From Leptasterias polaris (lineage: Eukaryota; Echinodermata; Asteroidea; Forcipulatida; Asteriidae), in NCBI GenBank assembly GCA_037783415.1, contig JAZGTN010000097.1, forward strand, positions 4,464,001 through 4,528,000: a DNA stretch of 64,000 bases, written 5' to 3'. Position numbers and translations under genes: made by a program. The first letter of the stretch is position 1. Each line of letters starts with the position of its first letter. Shown piece by piece: positions 1 to 11,378 of this stretch. A model generated the notes under the pieces. It did no database searches. It was not told where the DNA came from and worked only from the letters and a program-made list of their open reading frames with translations.

Positions 1-2960
1 GCTACCCGTTTCAGCCGCACATAAAACGTTTCTCCCTTGTAGAATAGACGGAATGGCAGCAGCCTGTAGAGTTGAGGAAATGGAAAAAAGCACGAAGCAC
101 AAAGAAAATAATTACCCATTAAAATATGATGAAAGCTGAATACTTTCATTTTGATCCCCAATACACTATGCTATACAATAATACACAGGTAGTAAAATTG
201 AAGTCAACATCGAACATAAGAAGAAGGTGACTTTTTGAGGATAATAAGTTGTTAAAAGAAGTTTAACGCGGTATGCTTTTATACATGTACATGTCATATG
301 CCCATAACTTTGTCCTTTTTTCACCAAGACAATAAACATAATGCTAGACATTACATATACAGCCCACAGGTCCAAAAGTCAAGTTACAATGTACTGGGTT
401 AAAAGAGGCTCTCTAGTTCCCATCTTGTGTGTGGCACTGTGAGGTCTCTTTGTGCCATAAAACCCTTCATACTCCCTAGGCCCACTGTCCCACAGGTGAG
501 CTCGATCCTCCACTATCCTTCACTATCCTCCACTCTTATTTCACTTCACACCAACATGTTTGGAGGTAAGATTGGCATCCCTGGCCCAGTGATTAGCAAT
601 TGTGTATATGGGCATTCAGTCCTCAATGCTCCGCAATGAAGAGAGTTTGGGAGGGTTAGGGTTAATGTCTGGTCATCTGTGTTACTGTTTTTTCCCAGGA
701 GCACAGAATCAAACAAAACCTAAGATTGCTGAGGGGAAATACTAGAGGGAAAGAGCTTCTTACTTGAATTCTTGTCGGTGATGAAATATCCATCGACTGA
801 AGCGTTTCTAGTAGGACCTTATTCAGCATCAGACTCTCAAAATCAACTGGTTTACTGGAGCCATCCTCACTGTCCTGCACAGATGGATTCTGTATTCACA
901 ATATATCAATCAAGATGTAAACAAGTTTACCAACTGTTAAAATGGACGGAAAAAGGGAAACTGACGCTGAAGTAGAGCTGTGATACAGTTTTTGCTTTGC
1001 TTGTTCAAGACACCTGCTTTCATCTTTACCATGCTGCATTGATTCACCCAGAAGAATTACAAAATGGTATTTCTGTATTATGTATGAGCTCTTTATTTTG
1101 ATCAACCCAAAATCATTTAAGCATTTACCCAGTCAGTTTCCCTTGTGGTTTATTATTTGATTATCTGATATAAAAAGTCGCATCCCCTTAAGGTGATCCC
1201 CTGGCTGCCGCTTCCCAGGTTGTATCGTATACTTGGGTGTGATCCCTGGCTACACGGCAGTTTGCGGTTGAATGGCTTCTGACTGGCACCCCCGAACAAA
1301 GATATTGACAAAATAGGGAGACCGCCAACATAGGGCTAGATAGCTCAGTTGGTAGAGCGCCGGCACGTTAAACCGGAGGTCGTTGTTCAAATCCCGCTCT
1401 AGTCAATTTTTCTTTGTTCAACCCAAAATCATTTAAGCATTTACCCAGTCAGTTTCCCTTGTGGTTTATTATTTGAGCTCTTTATTTTATCAATTAATCT
1501 TTTTTGTAAAAAGTTGTTCTATGTTTTGACCCAAGCAGAGTCTTTCTCAAAGGCTCATCAACCTTTTTCTTACAAGAACATTAATATATATATGAAATAA
1601 CAAACCTGTGAAAGTTTAGGCGCAATCGGTCTTCGGAGTCATGAGAAAACAGTGAAAACCCCCATTATATGTTTTAACTTTTTTTCAAACATAAGATTTT
1701 ATCCTGCAGGATAAAGACTATTGTTTCACTCATTTCCTAAAAACTATGGCATTTCAAGCAAAACAAATTCAAGGGAAGTTTTCCACCATGACCATCTTTA
1801 AACCATGTAAGTTATGTGCAAATCTGGGAACATTTATATTTTCAATCTTAACAATGTTGTAAAAAGCACTTAATTTTTGTTTTTTTAAATGACATTGAGA
1901 GAAGTTTATTCACAGAGATATGCAAAGCCTTACCAGAGAAACTTACCCCTCTATAGGCCAGGATAGTAAAGTGATCCCCACAGGACCCTTTGTGTTTCCA
2001 TCCATCGCTAGCAAGCCTTGGAGGTTTAAATTTATCATAAGTTTGATTCTGATAGTAGTTAAACTCCTTCCTCTTGGCAGAGATTAACTCTTTCCCTGGA
2101 CGAGCGTTGAAAACCCGTCCTCGCCACTTAATGGCACCCCTGGATTTCTGGATGGTCTCTAATTTGGTGGCGATTCTCTTTGGGACCTGGATTATGTTTG
2201 GTCTTTGAGTCAAGGAACTCTGGATGTCAACAAAGAAAGACAAAAGTTGTTTAAGTTGATGGTTTTGCAGGTACTTAAAGTTGTTTTCTTTTCAATAGGG
2301 GAGAATCTAAAATTATATTTTTCAGAATATCCTTTGTATAGTTTACATGATCGTAACCCCCTCATTAGTGCCGATAATCGTAACCCACCATCCTCTCGGG
2401 AGACAACAAAATTTCGCCCATTTTTGACAGACTAGTCACCAGATTTTGCCAAATTTTTCCCACTTTTGAAAATCATGACACAAATTCTAAGAACACGGAT
2501 TTGATCGTCAATGTCTAATGAATCCATTCATAACACTCATAAAAATAACACTTTCAAAGATCCGGAGAACTGACATGACTATCTCTAACTTGTTCTAGAA
2601 TAGAAACTGTATCTATTAAGGATCCCCGTGGTGAGCTCACGGGGTAGCCTATATAATAATAATAATAATAAAAGCTTTATTTAATGATGGTAACCATGAT
2701 TGATGTGGTTTTACTGTTGTCATGGTTGTGATTGATTATTGCTTTTAAATATTCTGTATATTTTTCCTTTATTGTTTTAATGATCACACTTTGTGGATCT
2801 TTTCTTTTGACCTTTCCTGATTTTACAGAATATTTAAAAGCAATAATCAATCACAACCATGACAACAGTAAAACCACATCAATCAAATTGTACTTACCAA
2901 GCGCATTTGAGCTGAGAATGCTCTCATCGCATTTTGGGTAAGAAGTATTTTTTGCTGCAT
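1..2960 (-). CDS. DDX28: DDX28-like mitochondrial DEAD-box RNA helicase, 5' part (runs off left edge)
   Basis: Four minus-strand exons join in phase 0: 2898-2960 (start ATG at 2960, or an internal in-frame ATG at 2927), 1947-2219, 764-874, and 1-63 (continues past the window). Every intron has GT...AG ends. The exon-2 peptide contains ARPGKELISAKR, LASDGWK and DHFTI, matching the N-terminal block of DDX28 (RPG..LVSARR, LASQGWK, DHFSI). Exon 3 carries a Q-motif-like segment (FESLMLNKVLLETL ... SPTRIQ). Exon 4 reads AAAIPSILQGRNVLCAAETGS, the start of helicase motif I, and is cut before GKT. The N-terminus (MRAFSAQMRL after the second ATG) is basic and free of acidic residues, as expected for mitochondrial import. 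DDX28 in vertebrates is an RNA helicase of mitochondrial ribosome assembly. The C-terminal helicase core lies outside the window. Human DDX28 is intronless, so the introns here are notable. Family call is firm; first exon and start are inferred. Confidence 0.82.
1085..1488 (+). mobile_element. tRNA-derived SINE-like retroposon (family A) with 15-bp target-site duplication
   Basis: The 15-bp sequence TGAGCTCTTTATTTT occurs at 1085-1099 and 1474-1488 and brackets the insert. Inside, 1332-1405 looks like a tRNA: A-box-like TAGCTCAGTTGGTAGAGC and B-box-like GTTCAAATCCC. The 59-bp tail (AACCCAAAATCATTTAAGC... to TTTATTATTTGA) is present at both ends, 1102-1160 and 1418-1476. It lies in a DDX28 intron. 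Related copies are at 23328-23580, 29360-29645 (minus), 35577-35800 and 54405-54665 (minus). The tRNA part has weak anticodon-stem pairing and no U33, so it is probably not a working tRNA. Confidence 0.75.
2697..2886. repeat. Perfect 63-bp inverted repeat (long hairpin) in DDX28 intron 1
   Basis: Arms 2697-2759 and 2824-2886 are exact reverse complements by eye, separated by a 64-bp AT-rich spacer. The right arm ends five bases from the DDX28 exon-1 splice donor. An (ATA)n run precedes it at 2652-2671. Could be a small foldback element or a recent inverted duplication. Confidence 0.9.
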
Positions 2961-4713
2961 TTTTACGAGTCAATCACTGATAATTTTTTCTAATTGTTTC
3001 ACGAGCATGGAGTTTATTGCTCCATGAACAGGGTTACAGCATGTTTCCTACTCATGGAGGCCGCCATGTTTTTAAGAGATTTTGCTTAACCAAATATTAT
3101 CTATAGAGGGCGCCGTCTCGCTCAAGCAAAATCATATTTTTTTACCCATGTGTTCTATCATGGAGGAACATGGTTCTATTGAACTGCTGTAAAAAACACT
3201 GCCAGGAGTCTCTCGGGAATTGTAGTAGTTTGAATCTTAATTTGTCAAATGCTTTCCGTTGTTTGGCAGGTTAGCTGTTGGAAATGTTTGTTAATCACCC
3301 CAAGAAAGACACACTTAGGCCTATCCGATTTTTTTCTTTTCAAAACCGACTTGCTGCCATCAGTTTTTCATAAAAGCATTTTCACTTCCCAAGCTCAGCA
3401 GATATCGGTAGGCCAAATCCTTAATGCCAAAGTTTATCAAATCTCCTCACAAATTGAAATAGAGAGCCCCAAGTTGTGAAAACTGATGATCGGGTTTACG
3501 TAATCAGTGTGGCGCACCAAAGTTGGTGCACCCATTGTCCGTGCCCCAGCCACCCAACCCCCCGTCCCCCTTCTCAATGGTAACGGACATAACAATCTTC
3601 AAGCACCAATAATACACTTTTCCTTATTTACACACCTCACCCAATGGTCTTGTTGACTTATAAAATCCAGTGTTTAATTGGCGAATGAGAAACTTACTGT
3701 ACGAATCATAACGAGGACTAAACGAGGACTTCATTTTTATTCAATTCATAAATGGAGGAAAATAACGTAAGCCAACATGAAATACAAAAACTAATTTCAA
3801 AATAAAGAAATATGCTGGAATTTAACTAATTAAACACTAAGTTAATAGCCTACTAAGCTAGCAAAACGTGACATCTTAATCTGTGTTTGTCTTGCATCGA
3901 TGAGCTCCTATCCACTCCGAAGTCAATAAAGAAATACCTAAAAATTGTCGATGTTACTTTTGACCGTTTCTGCTCTGGATAAAACCTTTTCTTCACAAAT
4001 TTCACTGAGGTCCACCTCTAGGATGTTTGATGTAACAAACCTAGTATCTTGTTTTCTTGCTCCATTGTACCCCAAAATAAACAAAATGTGAAATGACACA
4101 ACCCTGGGGTAAACCAGTGTAACAAACTATGAGTGAATGTATAATTGAATTTTATTTGTTAGACTCTTGCCGTGAGAAAGTCGACACATCAAAAAGACAA
4201 TAGAACCTCTGAGGTTGCATACCTCCTTAAGCTTCCCTCCTCTTCACTCTCTTTCTCTCTTCTTTACGATAATTAAGGTATGTCTATGAAGTCTGGTTTA
4301 TTGCCAAATCAAAAACAAATTATTGGAGAAAAAAATTATCCAAGCAAACCTGGACAACAGTTTTGATGATTAATTTAATGATTATTAGTCATCGTTTGGT
4401 TCCTTTGTACCTGGCCATCCACACTTAACTGACAAAATACCTTTTGAAAAATGTCAATACAACTATTTACTTACCCTCCAAACAACAAAGAACAACCATG
4501 TCGTGACCAATCACAGGAATAAGATAAAATCTGACTATAATCACTTTAATAAGTTATGTATTTGAAAGCTCTTATCGTGCCGGGGGTGATATCGATTAAA
4601 GTCGCATGATATTACGGTACAATTCATTCATAATCATATAGCTTGGTTGAAAGAAGAACGGTCAGGTCAAAATAACAATTTGCACCCCTCTTGACGAAGC
4701 TGCTAGACCTACA
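2961..4713. other. Intergenic stretch between divergent DDX28 and sphingomyelinase-like genes
   Basis: No coding exon recognised on either strand. The DDX28 5' end (minus) and the sphingomyelinase-like gene (plus) are head to head here, so both promoters must lie in this 1.75 kb. No convincing TATA box was located. Sequence is AT-rich with short simple runs. Confidence 0.5.
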
Positions 4714-7072
4714 ATGATGAAGATACTGTGTCATGTGTTGCTGATAGGCCTACTGATGTGGATCGGCTGTGGCTTGGCTCAAGATGGTGAGCAGTATAAT
4801 AGTTTTCTTATGAATTTGTGTGATATTTCAGTTATTTGGAAGGACAAGGTGATATAAAGTTCATGTTTGGCAAACACATTCATCAGCGTTGGACTTTATA
4901 ACAGTTGGAACATTCATGTGCGTGATAGTGTTTCTCGTGACGAGTGCATGCACACTCGAAACTCAACCTTTGAATTGTTTGCTTTGATTTTTCTAAATAA
5001 TAACATCATAAGCGATTTGACAATTAAAAAAGTTTTTACAAACCATCAAGCCATGAGTCGCTATCAACTGCATTCAAGTCTACTGCTTCCCCATACCCAC
5101 TACACCCGGATACGAGCCCCCACCCCCTCCCGCCTTTCATTCACAACATGAAACATCAAATCTATGAGAAATATTATTGGTGTTGTTGTTGCTGTTGTTT
5201 GGTTTTTGGGTTTTGTTTGTTTTTCTTCTCGAAAAACGGGCCTACACTCTAAAGTAAAAGCCTCCGGATCAAAATATTGACACAAGCCCGTGGGGTCAGT
5301 TTGACCCTGAATCTGTGTCAACATGACACAGAAAGGGGTCAAACTGACGCAGAATCCGAGTTAAAAATCCAACGATTTTAACCACTTGCCTGACCCGGAA
5401 ATGGGTCAGGCCCCCTACTGGGACCCGGAAGTTCCGGGTCAATTTCGATCCGGGAATTTTTAGATTGTACAATGTCCCAAGTTCTTTTCCACGTCAGCAA
5501 AAAAAACAAAAACACATATATTTTTGTATTTATCAGATTTTGAGGAGTGCCCAGAAACTGAAAGACCATCTGTATGGATTGGTAAGTGTTTTTTCTACAA
5601 AGGCCTAGATGTGATTTCCCACAGACAATGATGGATTTATCGATGTTTAATTTGAGAAAATGTGTAAACTAAAAAGGGTAGGCCTAATTTATAGGCCTAC
5701 ACCGTTGACTTTGTGGGGAATATTAATCTTGACAATTTGGGTTGATCAACTTAGACCGAATGGAAGACAAGCGTTAAATGTAACAACATTTTTTGTTAAC
5801 TCTTCAGACAATGCCCCTGACTGTCAAGCCAACTCAACCTACTGCGATCATTTCGGTTTGGATTACATTTGCACCAACAACATAACAGATGAGGGCAACG
5901 CGTGCCTTGGCGGAACCAAAGTGATGTGCCTCTACCCACCCACCACGCCCCTTGCAGCACCCCTACCCGCCACCACCCTAAAAGTTATCTCCTACAACGT
6001 CTGGGAGCTGAAGTATCTAGTCTCGCAGATCGGGCAGAGAGAGCGAACCTGCCGCATCCCCCAGGAGCTCTTTACGCAACATCCGGATGTTGACGTGATC
6101 GTATTCGAAGAGATGTTCATGGGAGGTTGTATCGTGAATGGCAACAACTCACTGACTAGTCGTGATATCCTCCAAGACTACGGGTTCATCCACTACACAC
6201 GGACTGTGGGGGACGTCAATTCATTGCTACCCCAGTCAAAAGCAGCTGCAAGAGCCAAGCGTAACTCCACGGCGGATAACGGCGGTGTCTTCATAACCTC
6301 ACGATGGCCCATCATTAAGGAAGAGCAAATGGTCTTTGAAAATTTTGATAAGACCACTTCTGATGCCCTGGCTGCCAAAGGCGTGATGTATGCCCGCATT
6401 CAAAAAACTGTCGGCGGGTTGAGCAAAACTTTTAACATCTTTGGCACCCACATGCAGGCGACCGAGAAACCAGATTCACCAGGAGTCAGAGTTCTTCAAG
6501 CTAAAGAGATGTATACGTTTATGGAGCAGATGAAGATCCCTCTCGATGAACCGGTGCTTTTTGCAGGCGATCTAAACGGTGACTTGATTGGTAAACCAGA
6601 ACACGTCTTAGCAATTATTGCTGCTCTGAACTCGTCTATGCTAGAGCGTATAGGTCCGATTAACGTCACCTACGATACAGAAGACAATGACAACCTCGAC
6701 CCAACAGACTATCCTGGCGAGTTCGTGGACTATGTCCTCAGTAGCAATGAGCACGAACAGCCCCTCAAGGCAACTCTCCAGATCTTTCGCCCCAGGAGTC
6801 AGGAGGCCTTCCCGGTGTGCAGAAAATGGCGCTTCTTGAAATTCTTCCAGTATCCTCATTCGAAAGACTGTGGAGTGACAAAAAGGGTGACAGATCTTGC
6901 TGACCATTATCCAGTGGTGGCCATACTGGAGTATTCAAAGGATGACGTCACGGTCAGCACGTCTCAATCCCCGGGCATTGACGTCACGAGTGGCACAGCT
7001 CAAGGCTCGTTGTCTGCATCGATAATTATTTTTGCCGTTCTTTCAATAATAGCATTGCGTGTGTTTAATTGA
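4714..7072 (+). CDS. Secreted, probably GPI-anchored sphingomyelinase C-like phosphodiesterase
   Basis: Three exons join with exact phase agreement: 4714-4786, 5537-5581, 5808-7072, giving 460 aa. Exon 1 encodes MMKILCHVLLIGLLMWIGCG, a clear signal peptide. A cysteine-rich segment follows (about residues 30-92), then an endonuclease/exonuclease/phosphatase-fold domain. Visible active-site motifs, in order: SYNVW (Asn 103), FEEMF (Glu about 141), GTHMQA (His 254), AGDLNGD (Asp 294, Asn 296) and ADHYPV (His 406). These match bacterial neutral sphingomyelinase C, an Mg-dependent enzyme that cleaves sphingomyelin to ceramide and phosphocholine. Residues 442-459 form a hydrophobic tail with almost nothing after it, typical of a GPI-anchor signal. 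Several N-glycosylation sequons are present (NST, NIT, NNS). The long open frame extends upstream to 5660, but that part is intronic: a good acceptor at 5807 restores the phase from exon 2. All key residues are intact. Closer to bacterial SMase than to SMPD2/3; substrate is inferred. Confidence 0.85.
5294..5450. repeat. Three consecutive GC-rich hairpins in sphingomyelinase-like intron 1
   Basis: About 5295-5347 pairs GTCAGTTTGACC with GGTCAAACTGAC, with an inner CTGTGTCA/TGACACAG pair. Then CCTGACCC/GGGTCAGG near 5388-5410, then the palindrome GACCCGGAAGTTCCGGGTC near 5420-5440. They follow one another without a gap of more than about 40 bp. Confidence 0.7.
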
Positions 7073-7317
7073 TTGCTATTTTCATGGACTACTTTGTAGT
7101 ACGGGTAGAGTCTTGCGATGAAATTCTGGATATGTTATTTGCCGAGAAATTGATAACATAGAACTTGGCCTGAATTTACTCAAGTATACAACGTACATCG
7201 AGTATTTTTGCGAGTACATCATGTAGGTCTAATATTAGTTCTAGCAAGTAGAGGGCTGGTTATTTCCGACGTTTAGACTAGTGTGCTTTAGTCCTCCTCA
7301 GGAAACAATTATAGCTT

Positions 7318-7323
7318 AATAAA
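7318..7323 (+). promoter_or_regulatory. Candidate polyadenylation signal of the sphingomyelinase-like gene
   Basis: AATAAA lies about 246 bases after the stop codon, the first such hexamer downstream. Confidence 0.5.
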
Positions 7324-8066
7324 ATCATGCATAGGACAATTAGGTGGGGAACCAATTGCAAATATTTATGACAAAATGTGACGCAGTATTTGAGCTACTG
7401 GGTGGTTTTTATACAAAGAATACATTTTCATTCATTTGGTGCTTAAGAAGCTCTGGACCCTCATGGTTTGCAGCATTTTGACTGTTAGTCGGAGTTTGAC
7501 AGACTTTGTAAAACTAGCCCCTGCATGAGTTACCATCGATTCCAATCTTTTGTTGTATCATTAATCCCATGCAAATCACTATATTATAACCGTCTCATGT
7601 GATGACGAAAATCGTTGGGTCTGAAGCTGATTATACATCGTCATTAATCTTGTCAAGATTGAAAATTAAGTATATCCTTATAACTAATTATCAATGGTTT
7701 ATTCGACAAACTTTTTTTTTTACTTTAAAGGAAAACAAAGAAAATGTCAAATTACATAGGACAATAATTATTTGTCAAATTACATAGGACAATAATTATT
7801 TTGAGAGTTTTATTAAAATCTTATAATTACCATTTTCTTCGTAACTATGAAAAATTGCATAAAACCCATACTAAATACAAATGATTATCGGTGAAAGTTC
7901 GTCTCAATAAAATCTATTCACATCAACAGAATAAATATTTTCATTCCCTTCCCCGTTTTCTTTTCACTTTAAGAGAAAGTGGTGACTTTGAAAGCTTCCA
8001 AAATAAGTAGAATTTGACTCTTCCATTGGCGACATAAAATCTAGGTAATTTAGATCAATGGACACG

Positions 8067-8480
8067 TCTCCCATTGAGGTTTTCCCATGAGGTTCTAGAA
8101 ATACATGTTTAACTCATATTGAGTTGGTTGTACTACTTTTGACAACAGCTAGTGCAATCATCTCCCATTGAGGTTCTATAAGGAGGTTTTTGGAATACCC
8201 ATTTATCTCCAATTGAGGTTCTCCTAGGAGGTTCTAATAATCCAAACTTACCTCCCATTGAGGTTCTCCCAGGAGGTTCTAGGAAAACCCATTTATCTCC
8301 CAATGAGGTTCTACCAGAAGGTTCTAATAATACCAATTTTATCTCCCAATGAGGTTCTCCCAGGAGGTTCTCTAGGAATACCAATTTATGTCCCATTGAG
8401 GTTCTCCCAGGGGGTTCTAATAATACCCATTTATCTCCCCTTGAGGTTCTCCAAGGAGGTTCTAGGAATACCAATTTATA
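8067..8480. repeat. Minisatellite, about 45-bp unit, roughly 9 copies
   Basis: The unit is built on ATTGAGGTTCTCCCAGGAGG and a following AATACCCATTTATCTCCC-like stretch. Unit starts fall about every 45-47 bp from 8160 to 8441, with one outlying copy at 8067. Because the unit lacks stops in two frames it makes repetitive open frames on both strands, which are not genes. Confidence 0.9.
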
Positions 8481-10426
8481 AACATCCGAAATTCAAGTCT
8501 CAGGCCAGCTTTGCTGTCCTCGTTAAATTCAGAAACCTGGAAAACAGCAGTATTTTCATCCTCACCATTTAACTAGCCAGAAGTAAATAAATAAATAACC
8601 GTTTCAAATAAAGTGATTACAGAGGGGAAGCAATTAGTCACAGCGAACCCCTTTCTGTTGATATCATTCAGTTAAATTGAGAGTAGCCCAAGGCAACTGG
8701 GCAAACTTTAATAATTAGCACAAACAGAAATCCTGTCAGCAATTCCTAATAAACCTCAGATTCCCACATGCTGAAATAAGGAATTGACTGATCTCTTGAG
8801 TCCTGCACTATCATGTGTAACTATTGACTAATCGCAGCAATAATTATACAAAACTTAAAAGGTCGGCAACAGTCTGTGAATGTGTGACGCAGGCCTGCAA
8901 TTTTATCTTTGAGAGGACAAGGCCATTGTCATTTTGCAAAGGGCACTTCCATTGCAAAATCTTAAAGTCTACAAGAAACTTTTGATTTGGCACCAAGGCC
9001 AAGACCACGGGCAACAGAGGCCATAGCCTGTAATTTCAGGCCTGTTGATGAGCCCGCTAGAGTTTGCAAGAAGGCACTTGAGCAGATCTTGCCCTCAAAG
9101 GCTATGAGTCTACTTGGTTGATGTACACAAGTTACTGTGTTGTGGTAGATCATCACGATGATCCAGTTTCAGATCCTGTGTCGGTATCAGTCAAAATTCC
9201 CCATCGCCTGTAGTCATTTGGTCTGGCATCCTTGATCTGTCCCATCTCAGCTGTCCGATAGAAGACTATGAAAACAGACACACAATAAGCTTAGTCAATG
9301 ACTTTTAAATATTCATTGGTTTGAGGTTTTGAAATGGGCCATAACCTGCCTTTTAAAACCATGTGTTTCCGCTTCTACGTGTAGACTAGTGTGATAAACC
9401 ATCATAACGTTATCCATGTTCCATCCTTGAACTAATATTCAGTATTCTGACTATAAAGTAGCAATCAAAATGATAATCTAGAGTTGTTTAACTGAGACTA
9501 TACTAGCACTTTAGTGAAATTCTTTGCTCTGCAAAAATTAGTGTGGGATCAGACATAAGCTAAAGCAACACGCTTGTCTGGTGACCAGCTTTGTGTTTTT
9601 CTTTCTCTATATGACATGGAGAGCATTGAATATCTTATCATACAACACTGCAGGACAAACCTAAATTATCACAATGATCAAACATGTTACTCACGTTCTA
9701 GAACATATGGATGGGTTTCATGCATGTGTCTTCTGTATTCTGGAGAGAGTTATAAGACAGGATTTATGTCAAACATGGTCCATTGAAATTATCAGCTACA
9801 TTACATAGAACAATCGGGTGCATCAAGTCACACATTACCAAACAATGCAAGTTTAGATAAGCAGGCTTTTGAGTCATAATAGTGTTTAGGTACACTTGTT
9901 AAACCCTGGCCATCTTGAAATGAAATCCCCCCCCCCCCCCGCCCCCCGCATCCATCATTCCAATTCCTCCTTCTCTTGCAGCCTCTTTAAGTTTTCTTCC
10001 GAACCTCTTTGCTAAGTTTACACTGTACAATTTGCTGACTAAAATTAATTGTTCAATATTTTCCCTGATTGTATATATTGCTTTTTTGCCAGTCATTGAC
10101 CGAGTAAATAATGATAATATAGAATCTTTTAAGAAGACAAAGAGATTGGGAAGTGGTAGGGGTAGACGGTAGCCCTGACGCCTGACGGCCTTTTACTTTC
10201 GTAATAAATGTGTACAGCACAGAGGAAGAGCCCTGTCTAGGGCTAGGGTAGATGGTAGTGAATAGAAGAAAATGGCAGCGACTTGAGACTTCAATGATTC
10301 TAACATGATTGAGCGCATGTACAAGCAACGACTGCAGCTTGGCTTAGATGCACATTATACTTCTCATGGGTCAAGGTAGGCAATAACTTTTGCTGTTTTT
10401 GTTGAATTTAAACTTTGCATTAAATT

Positions 10427-10714
10427 GACACGTTGCCTTCAGATTTGGGAGCTTTGGGCTACAAAAACATTTGTTGTAAAATGATTATGGTTGGAAAGAT
10501 ATTTTAAAAGTAAAACAAATTGATCCAAACAAATATACCTTGAAACTGTGTGGTTTCCCTTTTACTTTGTTAACTAAGGAAAACCCCACAATTTTGCGGT
10601 ATAATTGTGTGAATCCTTAAATTCTACTTTTAAAATATCTTTCCTACCTTTTCATGTCATTACAAATGCTTTTTATAGCCCAAAGCCTCCAATCCGAGAG
10701 CAACGTGTCCCTTT
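10427..10714. mobile_element. MITE-like foldback element, family M2
   Basis: Ends are inverted: GACACGTTGCCTTCAGATTT at the left and ...CAATCCGAGAGCAACGTGTC at the right, with further internal pairing (ACTTTTAAAATATCTTTCC against GGAAAGATATTTTAAAAGT). A second copy lies at 24791-25171. Confidence 0.75.
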
Positions 10715-11378
10715 AATGAAGAAATTGATTAGTTACGTGCTCATATATTTATTTTCCAAAATAGCACACCTAAAACTGGTTCACAAATTTCAAATACTTA
10801 AATTTGTAAGAGGACATGATTTACCTTGATTTATATTCATTTTATGCCACACATAGTAAGCACCTCCAAAGCAGACTACTTCAGCAGCAATTAAATACTT
10901 TGAGAAGCGCCACAGTACTGCACTTCCAAACATTTTTATCTGTCACACACTAGATGGGCAACCTTACTTCTCAAATCTGCAGAGCTTGTAAACAATACAA
11001 AAACAAACATACTTTCGTAATATTGCAGCAAGGTGAAGTATCAAAACAATTGTCCCATTATGATTAGTTTACTAACTGTAACTGACTAGTTGTAACTGCC
11101 AACGATTTAACGACCTTAGTGTAATTTTAGGGGAAAAACTAAGTCATTATCGGTCTTTTTTCTCAGAGTCAATCACAGTCACTGAGTGTCAGTCACTGAG
11201 TGTCAGCCTCCCACTCAAACATCCTGACAGCTGTTCAATAATAATAGACTCAGGCTGCTGCACAAAAGAGCCAATTAATCATGTGCCTATATAACTATAA
11301 GGCTCAAGGGGAGCCTCATTAGTTTCTAGGTAAAGCCCTAGAGGACATTAGTTTCCGTTGCACTGCACTGACGCTCTG

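Noticed and set aside
1332..1405. tRNA gene candidate in the SINE-A copy
   Set aside because: The anticodon stem has a mismatch, the loop lacks U33, and the same sequence recurs with a retroposon tail and target duplication.
5660..5807. In-frame upstream extension of the sphingomyelinase-like ORF (MCKLKRVG...)
   Set aside because: Intron sequence. A good acceptor at 5807 and two upstream exons supply a proper signal peptide in exact phase.
8133..8572. Long proline/glycine-rich open frames on both strands
   Set aside because: They are readings of the 45-bp minisatellite.
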